A stretch of DNA of 63,843 nt from Candidatus Woesearchaeota archaeon (GCA_003599055.1 QZIM01000014.1:1-63843), one strand, 5' to 3'. Positions 25,827 to 35,846 are shown, numbered from the stretch's first letter. The notes: generated from the letters alone by a model not told the origin. Translations and numbers: made by a program.

Positions 25827-25893
25827 ATGCGTGCGGGAGCGCGGGTGTTGAAAAATATTGTGGTATCGGGAAAGTGTTTTCTGAATGCTGCTA

Positions 25894-25973
25894 TCTGAGA
25901 ACCGATAACTGAAGGCGGAAGACTGACAGCTGATAACCGATAACTGAGAACCAATAACCAACTACAAACTAAC
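25894..25973 (+). repeat. heptanucleotide repeat tract (copy E)
   Basis: ctgagaaccgataactgaaggcggaagactgacagctgataaccgataactgagaaccaataaccaactacaaactaac. Confidence 0.85.
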
Positions 25974-26366
25974 TTGCGGTACTTCCGCGAACATCGTTTC
26001 AAGTCCTTTGCGGAGCGCGGTTTTTTCTGTGATTTGGTTGTGCGTGTGGGGGTAGAGGAGCCATTTGTCGTTTGTTTGGGGGTTAACGAAGTAGATGCAA
26101 AGTTGTTTGATTGAGGCGAGTTCTTGCCAGTGCGCGATGACTGCGTTGAGGTTCTTTTTGGTGTTGAGGAGAACTAAGGATAGCGCTTCATTTGCGTGCG
26201 CGGTGAGTTCTTGGGGCGAGGTGAATTCGGGCCGGATGAGAAAGCGCGTATCGCCGGTTTTTTTGTGGACGATAAAGTCATTCCCGGTGTCTTCAAAGGA
26301 GGTGATTTCTTGGCGGATTGCGTCGCGGGATTGGAGGAGCGTTTTGGTCCACTCGGTGAGGTTCAT
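25962..26366 (-). CDS. hypothetical protein (134 aa)
   Basis: Uninterrupted frame MNLTEWTKTLLQSRDAIRQEITSFEDTGNDFIVHKK; compact gene arrangement. Confidence 0.55.
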   Translation of the reverse strand: MNLTEWTKTLLQSRDAIRQEITSFEDTGNDFIVHKKTGDTRFLIRPEFTSPQELTAHANEALSLVLLNTKKNLNAVIAHWQELASIKQLCIYFVNPQTNDKWLLYPHTHNQITEKTALRKGLETMFAEVPQVSL

Positions 26367-26429
26367 GGGCGGGCATTGCCGGAAGTTTATTCTTAAAGTT
26401 TATTCTGCCCGATACCGTGATGACAAACG

Positions 26430-26525
26430 GCTGTCTGAGAGGGGAAAGCCGATAACAGTCGTCTGATAACCGAGAACTGAAAACTGACAACCGTTGCCAA
26501 CTACAAACCACAAACTACCGTCTAC
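26430..26525 (+). repeat. heptanucleotide repeat tract (copy F)
   Basis: ctgtctgagaggggaaagccgataacagtcgtctgataaccgagaactgaaaactgacaaccgttgccaactacaaaccacaaactacc. Confidence 0.8.
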
Positions 26526-26803
26526 ATTTCTGCTGTGGCTTCAGCCGCGCCTTCTTCTTCGTTGTAGCTGGGGACGGCTGCTTTGCTGATTATCATAATG
26601 TCGCCGACTGCTTTGACGAGTTGGTGGGGCACGATGACTCCTTTTGCAGAGCCGAGTACTTTTGAGAGGAAGCTGTTTTTGGTTGCGCGAACCCGCCAGC
26701 CGTGAATTTTGGTTTGGGTAAGGATTGCTTCTTCGACGTCGCCAAAATAGTCGCCTTGGTCGGTGAAGACTTTCATATCGTATGTTTCGGTGAGTTTTTT
26801 CAT
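26522..26803 (-). CDS. PRC-barrel domain protein
   Basis: MKKLTETYDMKVFTDQGDYFGDVEEAILTQTKIHGWRVRATKNSFLSKVLGSAKGVIVPHQLVKAVGDIMII. Confidence 0.8.
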   Translation of the reverse strand: MKKLTETYDMKVFTDQGDYFGDVEEAILTQTKIHGWRVRATKNSFLSKVLGSAKGVIVPHQLVKAVGDIMIISKAAVPSYNEEEGAAEATAEM

Positions 26804-26926
26804 GCGGAGCATTGGGTGGTACCTCCTTGCTTTGGTGATTTGGTCCTTTGCGATTATATAAAGATTGTTGTGAATGATTTGACGCTTCGGGTGGGTTTAA
26901 TATATGCTGTCTCCTTCACGGTACGT

Positions 26927-27619
26927 ATGGGCAGGGTTAGGATTGTGGGAACATCGCATATTGCTCCGGAGAGTTTGCAAAAGGTTGAGGAGGTGATTCG
27001 CCGTTTGCAGCCGGGTATTGTGGCAGTTGAGCTGGATAGGAAGCGTTTTGCCGCGCTCAGGTCAGGGGTGCGTGAGCGGCCGAGAATTCGTGATGCGCGA
27101 AGGGTGGGGGTGAAGGGTTGGCTTTTTGCCGTGGTGGGCGCGTGGGTGGAGCAAAAGCTTGGTGCAAAAGTGGGGGTGTCGCCTGGTGCGGAGATGTTAA
27201 GGGCGGTTGATTTGGCAAGGGAAGTTGGTGCGCGTGTTGCGCTAATCGACCAGGATATTGAGGTGACACTGCGAAGGTTCAGTAAGGCACTCACGTGGAG
27301 GGAGAAGGGCCGTTTTTTGGTTGATGTGGTGAAGGGCGGCCTTTTTGGGAAGGGGATGCAAATTGATTTGGCAAAGGTTCCGCCAAAAAAGCTTATTGAG
27401 GAGCTGCTCGGTGAAGTGCAAAGTCGGTATCCGTCGGTGTATCGCGTGTTGGTTGAGGAGCGTAATGTGGTGATGGCGCGTCATCTTGCCGCGTTGGCGA
27501 GTCATTTTCCGGGCGATGATATTGTTGCAGTGGTGGGTGCGGGGCACGAGCGGGAGATAGCGCGGATGCTGAAAAAGCTTTTAAACGCGGATGCGGAGAA
27601 GATGAGAAAAGAGGAGTGA
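26927..27619 (+). CDS. TraB family protein
   Basis: GRVRIVGTSHIAPESLQKVEEVIRRLQPGIVAVELDRKRFAAL; VVGAGHEREIARML. Confidence 0.85.
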   Translation: MGRVRIVGTSHIAPESLQKVEEVIRRLQPGIVAVELDRKRFAALRSGVRERPRIRDARRVGVKGWLFAVVGAWVEQKLGAKVGVSPGAEMLRAVDLAREVGARVALIDQDIEVTLRRFSKALTWREKGRFLVDVVKGGLFGKGMQIDLAKVPPKKLIEELLGEVQSRYPSVYRVLVEERNVVMARHLAALASHFPGDDIVAVVGAGHEREIARMLKKLLNADAEKMRKEE

Positions 27620-27620
27620 T

Positions 27621-28364
27621 ATGCGGAACTTTTGGGATAAGTGGAATCGGTATGGCTGGTTTTCGCACGCAGAGTTCATTGCGTTTGGGATTGTGAGTGT
27701 TGCGCTGGGGATGGTGCTTTCGTGGTCGTTGTGGGGGTATGAGGAGTTTGATGTCTTAACGGGTCTTGGGAATTGGCTGTACTGGTCGGTGCTTGCAGGG
27801 GTGGTGGTGTTTGTGCATCACGCAGGCCAGCGCGCGTGGGGTTTGGTGACCGGCTTTAAGTTGGAGCATAAGGTGTATGTGAACGGTCTTGTGTTGAGTT
27901 TGTTGCTGATGATGTTGTCGCAAGGGCGGTTAAAGTTGCTTGCGGTAACGTCTGCAGAGGAGAAGTTGGTTCCGATTCATCGTCTTGGGGCGTTTCGTCA
28001 CGGGGAGAATGTTGCAACGATTGCGCAAATCACGATGGCAGGGCCGGTTGCCTGTGTGGTGTTTGCGGCAGTGATGGGCGCGCTTGGCTCGGCGGGTGTT
28101 TTGGGTGTTTCTGTTGCAAAGGATGTGTTTTGGCTTGCGCTTTCGTTTGCCGCGTGGAATGTGCTTCCGGTTCCGGGGCTTGATGGGGCAAAGATTGTGT
28201 ATTGGAATAGGTTCTTGTATGTGTGGTTTGTGTGTTCGCTTGCGGCGTATTGGTTTGTTGCGGGAGCGCTGGGTATTTTCGGTCTTGGGTTCCCGCTTGC
28301 CGTGGTTGTGGGTCTTGGGCTTACGTTTTTGTTTGTGAAGGTGCTTGCAAAGGGGTTGTTTTGA
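27621..28364 (+). CDS. site-2-protease (M50)-like membrane protein with degenerate zinc motif
   Basis: FVHHAGQRAWG at the HExxH position; conserved NVLPVPGLDGAKI. Confidence 0.65.
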   Translation: MRNFWDKWNRYGWFSHAEFIAFGIVSVALGMVLSWSLWGYEEFDVLTGLGNWLYWSVLAGVVVFVHHAGQRAWGLVTGFKLEHKVYVNGLVLSLLLMMLSQGRLKLLAVTSAEEKLVPIHRLGAFRHGENVATIAQITMAGPVACVVFAAVMGALGSAGVLGVSVAKDVFWLALSFAAWNVLPVPGLDGAKIVYWNRFLYVWFVCSLAAYWFVAGALGIFGLGFPLAVVVGLGLTFLFVKVLAKGLF

Positions 28365-28681
28365 TGGATTGGTCTTTTGATTGGGCGGAAGCGCTCGCGC
28401 TTCCGTTTCTTGCGCTAGGGTTTATTGCCGGTCTTTTCGCGGCATCGCCGGGAGTGATGTATGCGGCAACGTTGTTGGTTGGGTTTGTTTTGGGGAGGGT
28501 GTGGTTTTTGCAGGAGGGCCGTGGGCGCATATTGGTGTTTTTGGGTGTGCTTGCGTATTGGGCAGGGGTGTTTTTTTGGTGGTTTTGGGCTGATACGCGG
28601 ATAGTTGTTGTGGTTCTTCTTGTGGGAATGTGGCTGGGTTTTATGGGAACAAGGCACGGGTTGCTGAAGGCAGCTCGGTAA
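28364..28681 (+). CDS. small membrane protein
   Basis: MDWSFDWAEALALPFLALGFIAGLFAASPGVMYAATLLVGFVLGRVW; ATG overlaps preceding TGA. Confidence 0.6.
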   Translation: MDWSFDWAEALALPFLALGFIAGLFAASPGVMYAATLLVGFVLGRVWFLQEGRGRILVFLGVLAYWAGVFFWWFWADTRIVVVVLLVGMWLGFMGTRHGLLKAAR

Positions 28682-28756
28682 GTGCGGAAGGGATGTTCAC
28701 AGGACACTGGTCAATCTCCCGCTAAGAATAAATAGCCCGGAGGGGTTTCTGCAGAA

Positions 28757-30949
28757 ATGCTTCGGGGATTTTCGCCGCGTTTGTATCAGGAGACGATTCT
28801 TGGGACGTGTGCGCTGAAGAACACGTTGGTTGTTTTGCCGACGGGTTTGGGAAAGACGGGTGTTGCACTGTTGCTTGCAGCGCAAAGGCTCACGAATCAT
28901 CCGAATGGGAAAGTGGTTATGCTTGCGCCGACAAAGCCGCTTGCCGAGCAGCATTTGATGACGTTCAAAAGGCATCTTGATTTGGGGGATGGGGAGGTGG
29001 TGCTTTTCACGGGTGAGGTGAGTCCGGCAAGGCGGCAGGAGTTGTGGGGGAGTGCGCGGCTGGTTTTTGCAACGCCGCAGGGTCTTGAGAATGATGTGAT
29101 TGGCGGAAAGCTCGGGTTGGAGAGTGTTTGCCTGCTCATTTTTGATGAGGCACACCGGGCGACGGGCGATTACAGTTATGTGTTTGTTGCGCGGCAGTAT
29201 CAGAGAAAGGCAGAGTGGCCGCGTATTTTGGCGCTGACTGCATCGCCGGGAAGTGAAGTGGAGAAGATTGAGGAAGTGTGTAAGAATTTGTTTATTGAGG
29301 CAGTGGAGATTCGGACGGAAAAGGATGCGGATGTTGAGCCGTACGTGCAGGAGGTGGACGTGGTTTGGCAGAAGGTTGATTTGCCGGAGCAGTTTTTGCG
29401 GGTAAAGCGTCTTTTGGAATTGTGCATTCGGGAGCGCATTGAGCAGTTAAGGAAGTATGGGGTGAAGGGTCCGCTAATGAGTAAGCGTGAGCTGCTTGGA
29501 TTGCAGGCGCAGTTGCACGCGCGGATGGCGCAAGGGGAGCAGGATTTTGACGTGTTTAAGTGCATTAGTCTGCTTGCGGAAGTGATGAAGGTGCACCACG
29601 CGCTTGAGCTTTTGGAGTGTCAGGGGACCGTGCCGCTGGTAAAGTATTTGGAGCAGATTTTTGTGCAGGCCGAGTCAACGAAGGTGAAGGCGGTAAAGAA
29701 TTTGGTGCAGGATGTGTCGTTTAAGAGTGCGTTTATTTTGTCGCAGAAGCTGCGTGAGGAAAAAGTTGAGCATCCGAAGGTTGCGGGGCTTGTGGGTTTT
29801 GTTGAGAAAGAGGTTGCGCGTGATGCGAAGATGAAGATGATTGTGTTCACGCAGTTTCGGGATAGTGCCGTGCGGCTTGAGGAGGAATTGAATCGGGTGG
29901 CGGGTGTTCTTGCAAAGGTGTTTGTGGGGCAGGCAAAAAAGGGAGGGACGGGCTTAAGCCAAAAAAAGCAGGTGGAGATGTTGGATTGGTTTCGGGATGG
30001 GTTGTTTAATGTGCTGATTGCAACGAGTGTTGCGGAGGAAGGGCTTGATATTCCGAAGGTGGACACGGTTGTTTTTTATGAGCCGATTCCGAGTGCGATT
30101 CGTCATATTCAGCGAAGGGGACGGACAGGGCGAAACGAGAAGGGCAAGGTGGTTATTTTTATGACGAAGGGAACGCGTGAGGAGGCGTACTCGTGGAGTG
30201 CAAAGAATAAGGAAAAGCAAATGGTGCACGTCTTGGAGTCTTTGCGAAGGGATTTGAAGTTGAAAATTGAGGTGCAGCAGCCGACGCTGCAGAATTTTGA
30301 CCAAGGAGTGAAGATTTTTGCGGATTATCGTGAGAAGTCATCAGGGGTGGTAAAGGAATTGGTCGAGCTTGGCGTAGAGACGCGTCTTGAGATGCTGGGG
30401 GTTGCGGATTATGTTCTGTCAGGCAGGGTTGGTGTTGAGCTGAAATTGGTTGATGATTTTGTCGCGAGCATTATTGATGGGCGGCTGCTTGAGCAGGCAA
30501 AGGAGTTGAAGAGGAATTTTGAGCGGCCGGTTGTGGTGTTGCAGGGCAGTGCGGATATTTTTGGGGTGCGCGGGGTTCATCCGAATGCGATTCGGGGAAT
30601 GCTCGCGACGGTGATGGTGGGTTTTGGGATTCCGCTCATTCAGACAAGGGATGAGAAGGATACGGCAGCGCTCCTTCTTGCAATGGCAAGGCGGGAGCAG
30701 GAAGAGGCAGGCAGGCGTGATTTTTCTCCGCACGCTGACCGCAAGCCGGTTTCAATGAAGGAGCAGCAGGAATATGTGGTGAGTTCACTGCCACAGGTCG
30801 GGCTGAATTTGGCAAGGGAATTGTTGCGGCATTTTGGGAGCGTGCAGGGTGTTTTTGCGGCAAGTGAGGATGAGTTGCGGGAGGTTGAGGGTGTTGGTGA
30901 GAAAAAGGCAAGGGCGATTCGTGAGGTTCTTGGTGGAAAATACGGGTAG
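28757..30949 (+). CDS. Hef-like helicase/ERCC4-type nuclease with C-terminal HhH
   Basis: [26 protein letters not shown] helicase motifs; [19 protein letters not shown] nuclease region; [17 protein letters not shown] HhH. Confidence 0.92.
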   Translation: MLRGFSPRLYQETILGTCALKNTLVVLPTGLGKTGVALLLAAQRLTNHPNGKVVMLAPTKPLAEQHLMTFKRHLDLGDGEVVLFTGEVSPARRQELWGSARLVFATPQGLENDVIGGKLGLESVCLLIFDEAHRATGDYSYVFVARQYQRKAEWPRILALTASPGSEVEKIEEVCKNLFIEAVEIRTEKDADVEPYVQEVDVVWQKVDLPEQFLRVKRLLELCIRERIEQLRKYGVKGPLMSKRELLGLQAQLHARMAQGEQDFDVFKCISLLAEVMKVHHALELLECQGTVPLVKYLEQIFVQAESTKVKAVKNLVQDVSFKSAFILSQKLREEKVEHPKVAGLVGFVEKEVARDAKMKMIVFTQFRDSAVRLEEELNRVAGVLAKVFVGQAKKGGTGLSQKKQVEMLDWFRDGLFNVLIATSVAEEGLDIPKVDTVVFYEPIPSAIRHIQRRGRTGRNEKGKVVIFMTKGTREEAYSWSAKNKEKQMVHVLESLRRDLKLKIEVQQPTLQNFDQGVKIFADYREKSSGVVKELVELGVETRLEMLGVADYVLSGRVGVELKLVDDFVASIIDGRLLEQAKELKRNFERPVVVLQGSADIFGVRGVHPNAIRGMLATVMVGFGIPLIQTRDEKDTAALLLAMARREQEEAGRRDFSPHADRKPVSMKEQQEYVVSSLPQVGLNLARELLRHFGSVQGVFAASEDELREVEGVGEKKARAIREVLGGKYG

Positions 30950-31026
30950 CTGATTCTTTTGGGAATAAGGCGCGCACGACTTTTTTTATAGTGTTATTTG
31001 AGCGAAAAAAAGGCGAGGTGAGTTGT

Positions 31027-32178
31027 ATGGTTCGTTCGTTGTTTACATCGGAATCGGTAACGGAAGGTCATCCGGATAAGTTGTGTGACCAGATAAGTGA
31101 TGCAATTCTTGATGCGTGCCTGAAGGAGGATGAGAAGAGCAGGGTTGCGGTGGAGTGTTTGGCAAAGACGGGATTGGTGGTTGTTGCAGGGGAGTTGACA
31201 ACAGCTGCGCATATTGATATTGCGCAAATCGTGCGCGGTGTGCTTGAGGATGCGGGATATACGGACGCGTCGTTTGGAATTGATGCAAAGACGTGCGCCG
31301 TGCTCACGCAGGTGGACAGGCAAAGTGCGGATATTGCGCGGGGTGTTGATGCGGATGGTGCGGGTGATCAGGGTTTAATGTTTGGTTTTGCGTGTGATGA
31401 AACTGATGAATTTTTGCCGCTTCCGATTGCGCTTGCGCATCGTTTGGCAGAGCGTCTCGCGACGGTGCGAAAGGAAGGCAGTATTGATGATTTGGGCCCT
31501 GATGGGAAGACGCAGGTGACGGTTGAGTATGAGAACGGCCGTCCGGTTCGTGTGGATGCGGTTCTCGTGTCTGCGCAGCACGGGGAAGGGGTAGGGCAGG
31601 AGCGGTTGCGTGATGCGCTGATAAAGGAGGTGATAGTGCCGGTGTGCGGCGCTTGGCTTGATGGAAAAACGCGGGTGCTGACAAATCCGACCGGCCGTTT
31701 TGTTCGGGGAGGGCCGCACGCGGATGCGGGCTTGACGGGCAGAAAAATTATTGTGGATACGTATGGGGGCGCGGGAAGGCACGGGGGCGGGGCGTTTTCG
31801 GGAAAGGATGCGACGAAGGTTGACCGTTCGGGTGCGTATGCGGCACGGTATATTGCAAAGAATATTGTTGCTGCGGGCTTGGCAAAAAAGTGCGAGGTGC
31901 AACTGGCGTATGCGATTGGGATTGCAGAGCCGGTGAGTGTGCGGGTTGATTCGTTCGGGACGGGTTTGCTTGGGGATGACGCGCTCACAGGGTTGGTTCG
32001 GGCTTGTTTTCCGCTAAGGCCAAGGGAAATTATTGCGGAGTTGGGTTTGCATCGGCCGATATTCAGGAGGACTGCGTGTTATGGCCATTTTGGGAGAAGT
32101 GAGTTTCCGTGGGAGAAGTTGGACCGGGTTGAGCGGCTGAAGGCGGCTGCTTTGAAAAGTGCAGTGATTACAGTTTGA
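31027..32178 (+). CDS. metK: S-adenosylmethionine synthetase, bacterial/eukaryal type
   Basis: [68 protein letters not shown]. Confidence 0.95.
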   Translation: MVRSLFTSESVTEGHPDKLCDQISDAILDACLKEDEKSRVAVECLAKTGLVVVAGELTTAAHIDIAQIVRGVLEDAGYTDASFGIDAKTCAVLTQVDRQSADIARGVDADGAGDQGLMFGFACDETDEFLPLPIALAHRLAERLATVRKEGSIDDLGPDGKTQVTVEYENGRPVRVDAVLVSAQHGEGVGQERLRDALIKEVIVPVCGAWLDGKTRVLTNPTGRFVRGGPHADAGLTGRKIIVDTYGGAGRHGGGAFSGKDATKVDRSGAYAARYIAKNIVAAGLAKKCEVQLAYAIGIAEPVSVRVDSFGTGLLGDDALTGLVRACFPLRPREIIAELGLHRPIFRRTACYGHFGRSEFPWEKLDRVERLKAAALKSAVITV

Positions 32179-33007
32179 GGCCTTCGAGGCGTTTAACGCG
32201 TTCGCGGGTTGGCGGGTGTGTGGAAAAGAGTGCAGTGATTCCTTGCGCGGTGAATGGGTTGACGATGAAAAGGGAGCTTGTGGTTGTGTTGCCAAAGCGC
32301 AAGGGGCGGGCGCGAACGCCGTGTTCAAGTTTTTGAAGTGCTGATGCGAGTGCTTTTCCGTTTCCGATTGCGCGTGCGCCGGTTTCGTCGGCAAGGTATT
32401 CCCTGCTGCGGGAGATTGCGAGTTGGATGATGAGTGCGATGATGGGTGCAAGAAGCGCAAGGAAGAGCGTGCCAAGGAGTCCTGCGGAGTCCTCGTCACG
32501 GGTGCCGAATATGGCTGCGAATTGTGCGGTTTGTGCAATGAAGCTGATGACTGCGGCAAGGGTTGCGGCAAGGGTGGTGATGAGCATGTCTCTGTTTTTG
32601 ATGTGTCCCATTTCGTGGGCGAGGACTGCGTGAAGTTCTTGGGGGGTGAGGATGTCCGTAATTCCTTGCGTTACCGCAACGACTGCTTTTTTGGGTGATG
32701 GGCCGGTTGCGAACGCGTTTGGTGTCGCGGTTGGGATGATGTACAGGGCGGGTTTTGGAAGGTGCATTTTTTTGGCGAGTTCTTCAATCATTCGGTGGAG
32801 TTCCGGGTGTTCTCCTTTGCGTGCAATCTGCGCGCGGTATATGGTTAAGACGAGTTTGTGGCTGAAAAAGTACATGCCAAAGTTCATAATGACGGCAAAG
32901 AAGAGTGCGATGAGAAGTCCCGCTTGTCCGCCGATGATTCTGCCGGCAAGGAGGATGAGTCCGCTAAGCCCTCCGAGGAGGAGGACTGTTTTTATTTGGT
33001 TCCACAT
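32168..33007 (-). CDS. htpX: HtpX-like M48 membrane metalloprotease
   Basis: [49 protein letters not shown]. Confidence 0.93.
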   Translation of the reverse strand: MWNQIKTVLLLGGLSGLILLAGRIIGGQAGLLIALFFAVIMNFGMYFFSHKLVLTIYRAQIARKGEHPELHRMIEELAKKMHLPKPALYIIPTATPNAFATGPSPKKAVVAVTQGITDILTPQELHAVLAHEMGHIKNRDMLITTLAATLAAVISFIAQTAQFAAIFGTRDEDSAGLLGTLFLALLAPIIALIIQLAISRSREYLADETGARAIGNGKALASALQKLEHGVRARPLRFGNTTTSSLFIVNPFTAQGITALFSTHPPTRERVKRLEGLKL

Positions 33008-33055
33008 GGTGCAAAAGTGCAAAAATGCGGTTTATAATGGTTGTGAATGACCGGG

Positions 33056-33742
33056 TTAGTTTTTGGTGAAAACAAGGTCAAGGGCGTATCCGATGTTGTC
33101 CTTGATTGCGCGGTCTCCGATTTCTGAGAAGATGCTGCCTGAGTCGTAGGTGATGTTCCAGCGGGTTCGGTCAATGGTGAAGTTTGCGCGGGCAAGGAGT
33201 GAATTGTTTTCCAAGGAGAGTTGTGCGGGGAATGTGATTTCTTTGGTGTTGCCGATGATGGTGAGATTTCCGGTTATGAGGTATTCTGCAGTGTTGGTTT
33301 TTTCTGCTTCCGTGATGGTGAAGGTCGAGGTGGGGTGTTGTGCAACGGCAAAGAAGTCTTCGCTGGCAAGGTGGGTGAGGAATCGCGTGTTGTTTTTTGA
33401 TTCGGTGATTTGGGTCATGTCAATGGTGAATGTTCCGTGTGCGGTTTCTCCGGCAAGGGTGAATTCTCCAAAGGAGAGTGCGACCGTGCCGGTATGGGAA
33501 CTTCCGGTGATGCGCGCGGCAGAATAGGAAAGGGTTGATTGGGTTGGGTCAAGGGTGTAGGTTCCGTCTGCAACAAAAGATGTTGTTGGCTCGTTTTCTG
33601 TCTCAATTGGTTGAGGTGTGACTGATTGTTCTTGTCCGGTTTTTTCTGGAATTTCTTGAGAAGGGGTTTGTTCCCGCGGTTGGCAGGCAATGAGGAAGAG
33701 GGACAGGATGGCGGCAATGGCGATGAGTGTTTTGGTGTTCAT
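33056..33742 (-). CDS. YceI-domain putative lipoprotein
   Basis: Signal peptide with LIAC lipobox; YTLDPTQSTLSYSAARITGSSHTGTVALSFGEFTL. Confidence 0.82.
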   Translation of the reverse strand: MNTKTLIAIAAILSLFLIACQPREQTPSQEIPEKTGQEQSVTPQPIETENEPTTSFVADGTYTLDPTQSTLSYSAARITGSSHTGTVALSFGEFTLAGETAHGTFTIDMTQITESKNNTRFLTHLASEDFFAVAQHPTSTFTITEAEKTNTAEYLITGNLTIIGNTKEITFPAQLSLENNSLLARANFTIDRTRWNITYDSGSIFSEIGDRAIKDNIGYALDLVFTKN

Positions 33743-33765
33743 ACTGTTTGAAAAACGCGGGTTGA

Positions 33766-34137
33766 TTATAAATCTGATGGGTGCTTGTCTTGCGTTCGAA
33801 GATAGGTGTCAAGTCCTTCGATGTGCCGCAGCGGTGTTTGAAAAAGAAGGTCGCGAAGGGTGTTGTCGATTTTTATTTTGTGTTTTTGGAGTTCTTGGGC
33901 AAGTTTGTGGTATATTTTTCTGCCTTCCGTGTCCAGGTCGACAAGCAGGATGACTGTTTTTTCCCGTGCGATGATGCGGTCGGTTATTTTGTAAAGTGGT
34001 GTTCGGGAGATGGCAAGAATGTTGCGGATGCCGAGCCGTTCAAGGGCTGCTTGGTCTTTTTTCCCCTCGACAATGACAAGGATGTTTTTTTCACGGGTGC
34101 GTTCAAGCGCGGAAAGGAGGAGTTCAGCCTCTTGCAT
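33766..34137 (-). CDS. Toprim-domain protein (small primase-like / RNase M5-like)
   Basis: ILVIVEGKKDQAALERLGIRNILAIS; VILLVDLDTEGRKIYHKL. Confidence 0.85.
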   Translation of the reverse strand: MQEAELLLSALERTREKNILVIVEGKKDQAALERLGIRNILAISRTPLYKITDRIIAREKTVILLVDLDTEGRKIYHKLAQELQKHKIKIDNTLRDLLFQTPLRHIEGLDTYLRTQDKHPSDL

Positions 34138-34191
34138 ACTGATGTTATAGTCGATGAATTTATTTAAACTGCGTGTTTTGCCAAAAAGGGT

Positions 34192-35664
34192 ATGGCGGTG
34201 TATCGCAAGTTGGATATCGGGCTCGTGTTAAGGTACTATAAGCGCCCGGAGATTCAAGGTGCGCTTGTGGAGAGTGCGGACCGAAGGGAGGTTGCGGTGA
34301 GTTTTGGGGGGACGGGGTATGGGAAGCGTCCGGATGTGTTGATGTACCCAAAGGATGTGATTGAGGCGGTGAAGGTGGGTGCGACGAGTTTTCATTGCAG
34401 TGAGGAGATTTGGAAGAATCCGTTGCAGATTACGACGGGAATGCGCCCCGAGGAATATAATGAGATTCGGTCGGGGTGGGATTTGATTTTGGACATTGAC
34501 TGTCCTGAGCTTGAGTTCAGCAAGATTGCGGCTGATTTGCTCGTGCAGGCGTTAAAGTATCACGGCGTCTCATATGTTGCGGTGAAGTTTTCGGGAAATC
34601 ACGGGTTTCATATTGGGGTGCCAAGCGCCGCGTTTCCGGAAAGCGTGAGCGGTGTTCCGACGAAGAATTTGTTTCCCGAGGGGCCGCGAAAGATTGCGGC
34701 ATATCTTGCGTCAATGATTAGGGACGTGCTTGCGCAAAAGTTGGCTGAGCGTTTTTCGGCAGGGGAGATTGCAAAGAGGGTGGGGAAGAGGGAAGAGGAG
34801 ATCGTGAAGGGCGGCAAAGTGGATGCGTTTTCCGTGCTGACGATTGATACCGTGCTTATTGCGTCGCGGCATTTGTATCGGATGCCGTATTCGCTCAATG
34901 AGAAGTCCGGTCTTGTTTCGGTGGTTATTGAGCCAAAGGATATTTTGTCGTTTGATAAATCAATGGCAGAGCCGGAAAGGGTGGTGCCGAAGTTAAGGTT
35001 TCTTGACCCGCAAAAGGTCGTTGCGGGTGAGGCGCGGAAGTTAATTGTGCAGGCGTTTGACTTTAAGGTGAGCGTGTCTTTTGTGGACGCGCCAAAAAGT
35101 GAGCGAAAGGAGTTTGAGCCGGTGCTTGATGCGATTCCAAAGGAATATTTCCCGCCCTGTATTCAGAAGATAAGTTTGGGTCTTCCTGACGGGAAGAAGC
35201 GCGCGTTGCTCGTGCTCATCAATTTTTTGGCATCGTGCGGCTGGCCGTATGAGCAAATTGAGTCGTACGTGAAAGAATGGAATCAGAAGAATGCGGAGCC
35301 GCTGCGGGAAGTGTACATTCAGGGGCAGTTGCGGTATGCAAAGGCAAGAAAGGGTGCTGTGCTGCCGCCAAGCTGCCAAAACCGCGCGTATATGGTTGAT
35401 ATGGGTGTGTGCAGTCCTGATGGTTTTTGTCCGAAGATAAAGAATCCCGCGCATTACGCGGTTGCAAAGCAGCGGATGGTTGCAAGGATGACTGAAGCGG
35501 AGAAGAAGCCGCAGCGAAAGTCAAAAGAAGAGCGCGAGCGGGACGCGCCGATTGCAAACAGTGTTGAGATTGTGAATAAGGCAAAAGCTCTTTCTGATTC
35601 ATCTGAATCAATAAAGAAGGGTGCGGAGTCAGAAAATGGCTCAGGGAATGTGAAAGAGCACTGA
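34192..35664 (+). CDS. priS: DNA primase, apparent PriS-PriL(CTD) fusion
   Basis: PriS-like DLILDIDCPE and FSGNHGFHIGVP; C-terminal PPCIQKI..PPSCQNRAYMVDMGVCSPDGFC matches the PriL Fe-S domain cysteine pattern. Confidence 0.88.
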   Translation: MAVYRKLDIGLVLRYYKRPEIQGALVESADRREVAVSFGGTGYGKRPDVLMYPKDVIEAVKVGATSFHCSEEIWKNPLQITTGMRPEEYNEIRSGWDLILDIDCPELEFSKIAADLLVQALKYHGVSYVAVKFSGNHGFHIGVPSAAFPESVSGVPTKNLFPEGPRKIAAYLASMIRDVLAQKLAERFSAGEIAKRVGKREEEIVKGGKVDAFSVLTIDTVLIASRHLYRMPYSLNEKSGLVSVVIEPKDILSFDKSMAEPERVVPKLRFLDPQKVVAGEARKLIVQAFDFKVSVSFVDAPKSERKEFEPVLDAIPKEYFPPCIQKISLGLPDGKKRALLVLINFLASCGWPYEQIESYVKEWNQKNAEPLREVYIQGQLRYAKARKGAVLPPSCQNRAYMVDMGVCSPDGFCPKIKNPAHYAVAKQRMVARMTEAEKKPQRKSKEERERDAPIANSVEIVNKAKALSDSSESIKKGAESENGSGNVKEH

Positions 35665-35686
35665 ACGGTTATAAACCAAAACCAAA

Positions 35687-35698
35687 CCTTTATAAACC
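35687..35698 (+). promoter_or_regulatory. candidate TATA box upstream of ribosomal operon
   Basis: ctttataaaccc about 150 bp before the uL3 ATG. Confidence 0.45.
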
Positions 35699-35846
35699 CC
35701 CTCTTTTCCCTGCACAAAAGCTGACAAGCCTGAGAAGGTTATCCCAGTACAGTCAGGAAATGACTTCTTCCTGGGGTGGTCGAAATAGGCTTTTGTTGGA
35801 TTGATACGGTATGGTTACCGTGTTTGGTAGTCAATAAGAAGGTTAT

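Noticed and set aside
25827-25961. N-terminal extension of Nudix ORF (MVIGSQLSVISCQSSAFSYRFSD...)
   Set aside because: Translation of heptad repeat DNA; Nudix protein likely starts at MLEEHIEEIDWDG
25894-26525. Heptad repeats as a CRISPR array
   Set aside because: Period of 7 bp, no unique spacers, no cas genes in the window
31368-31988. Minus-strand ORFs opposite metK
   Set aside because: Shadow frames in high-GC coding DNA
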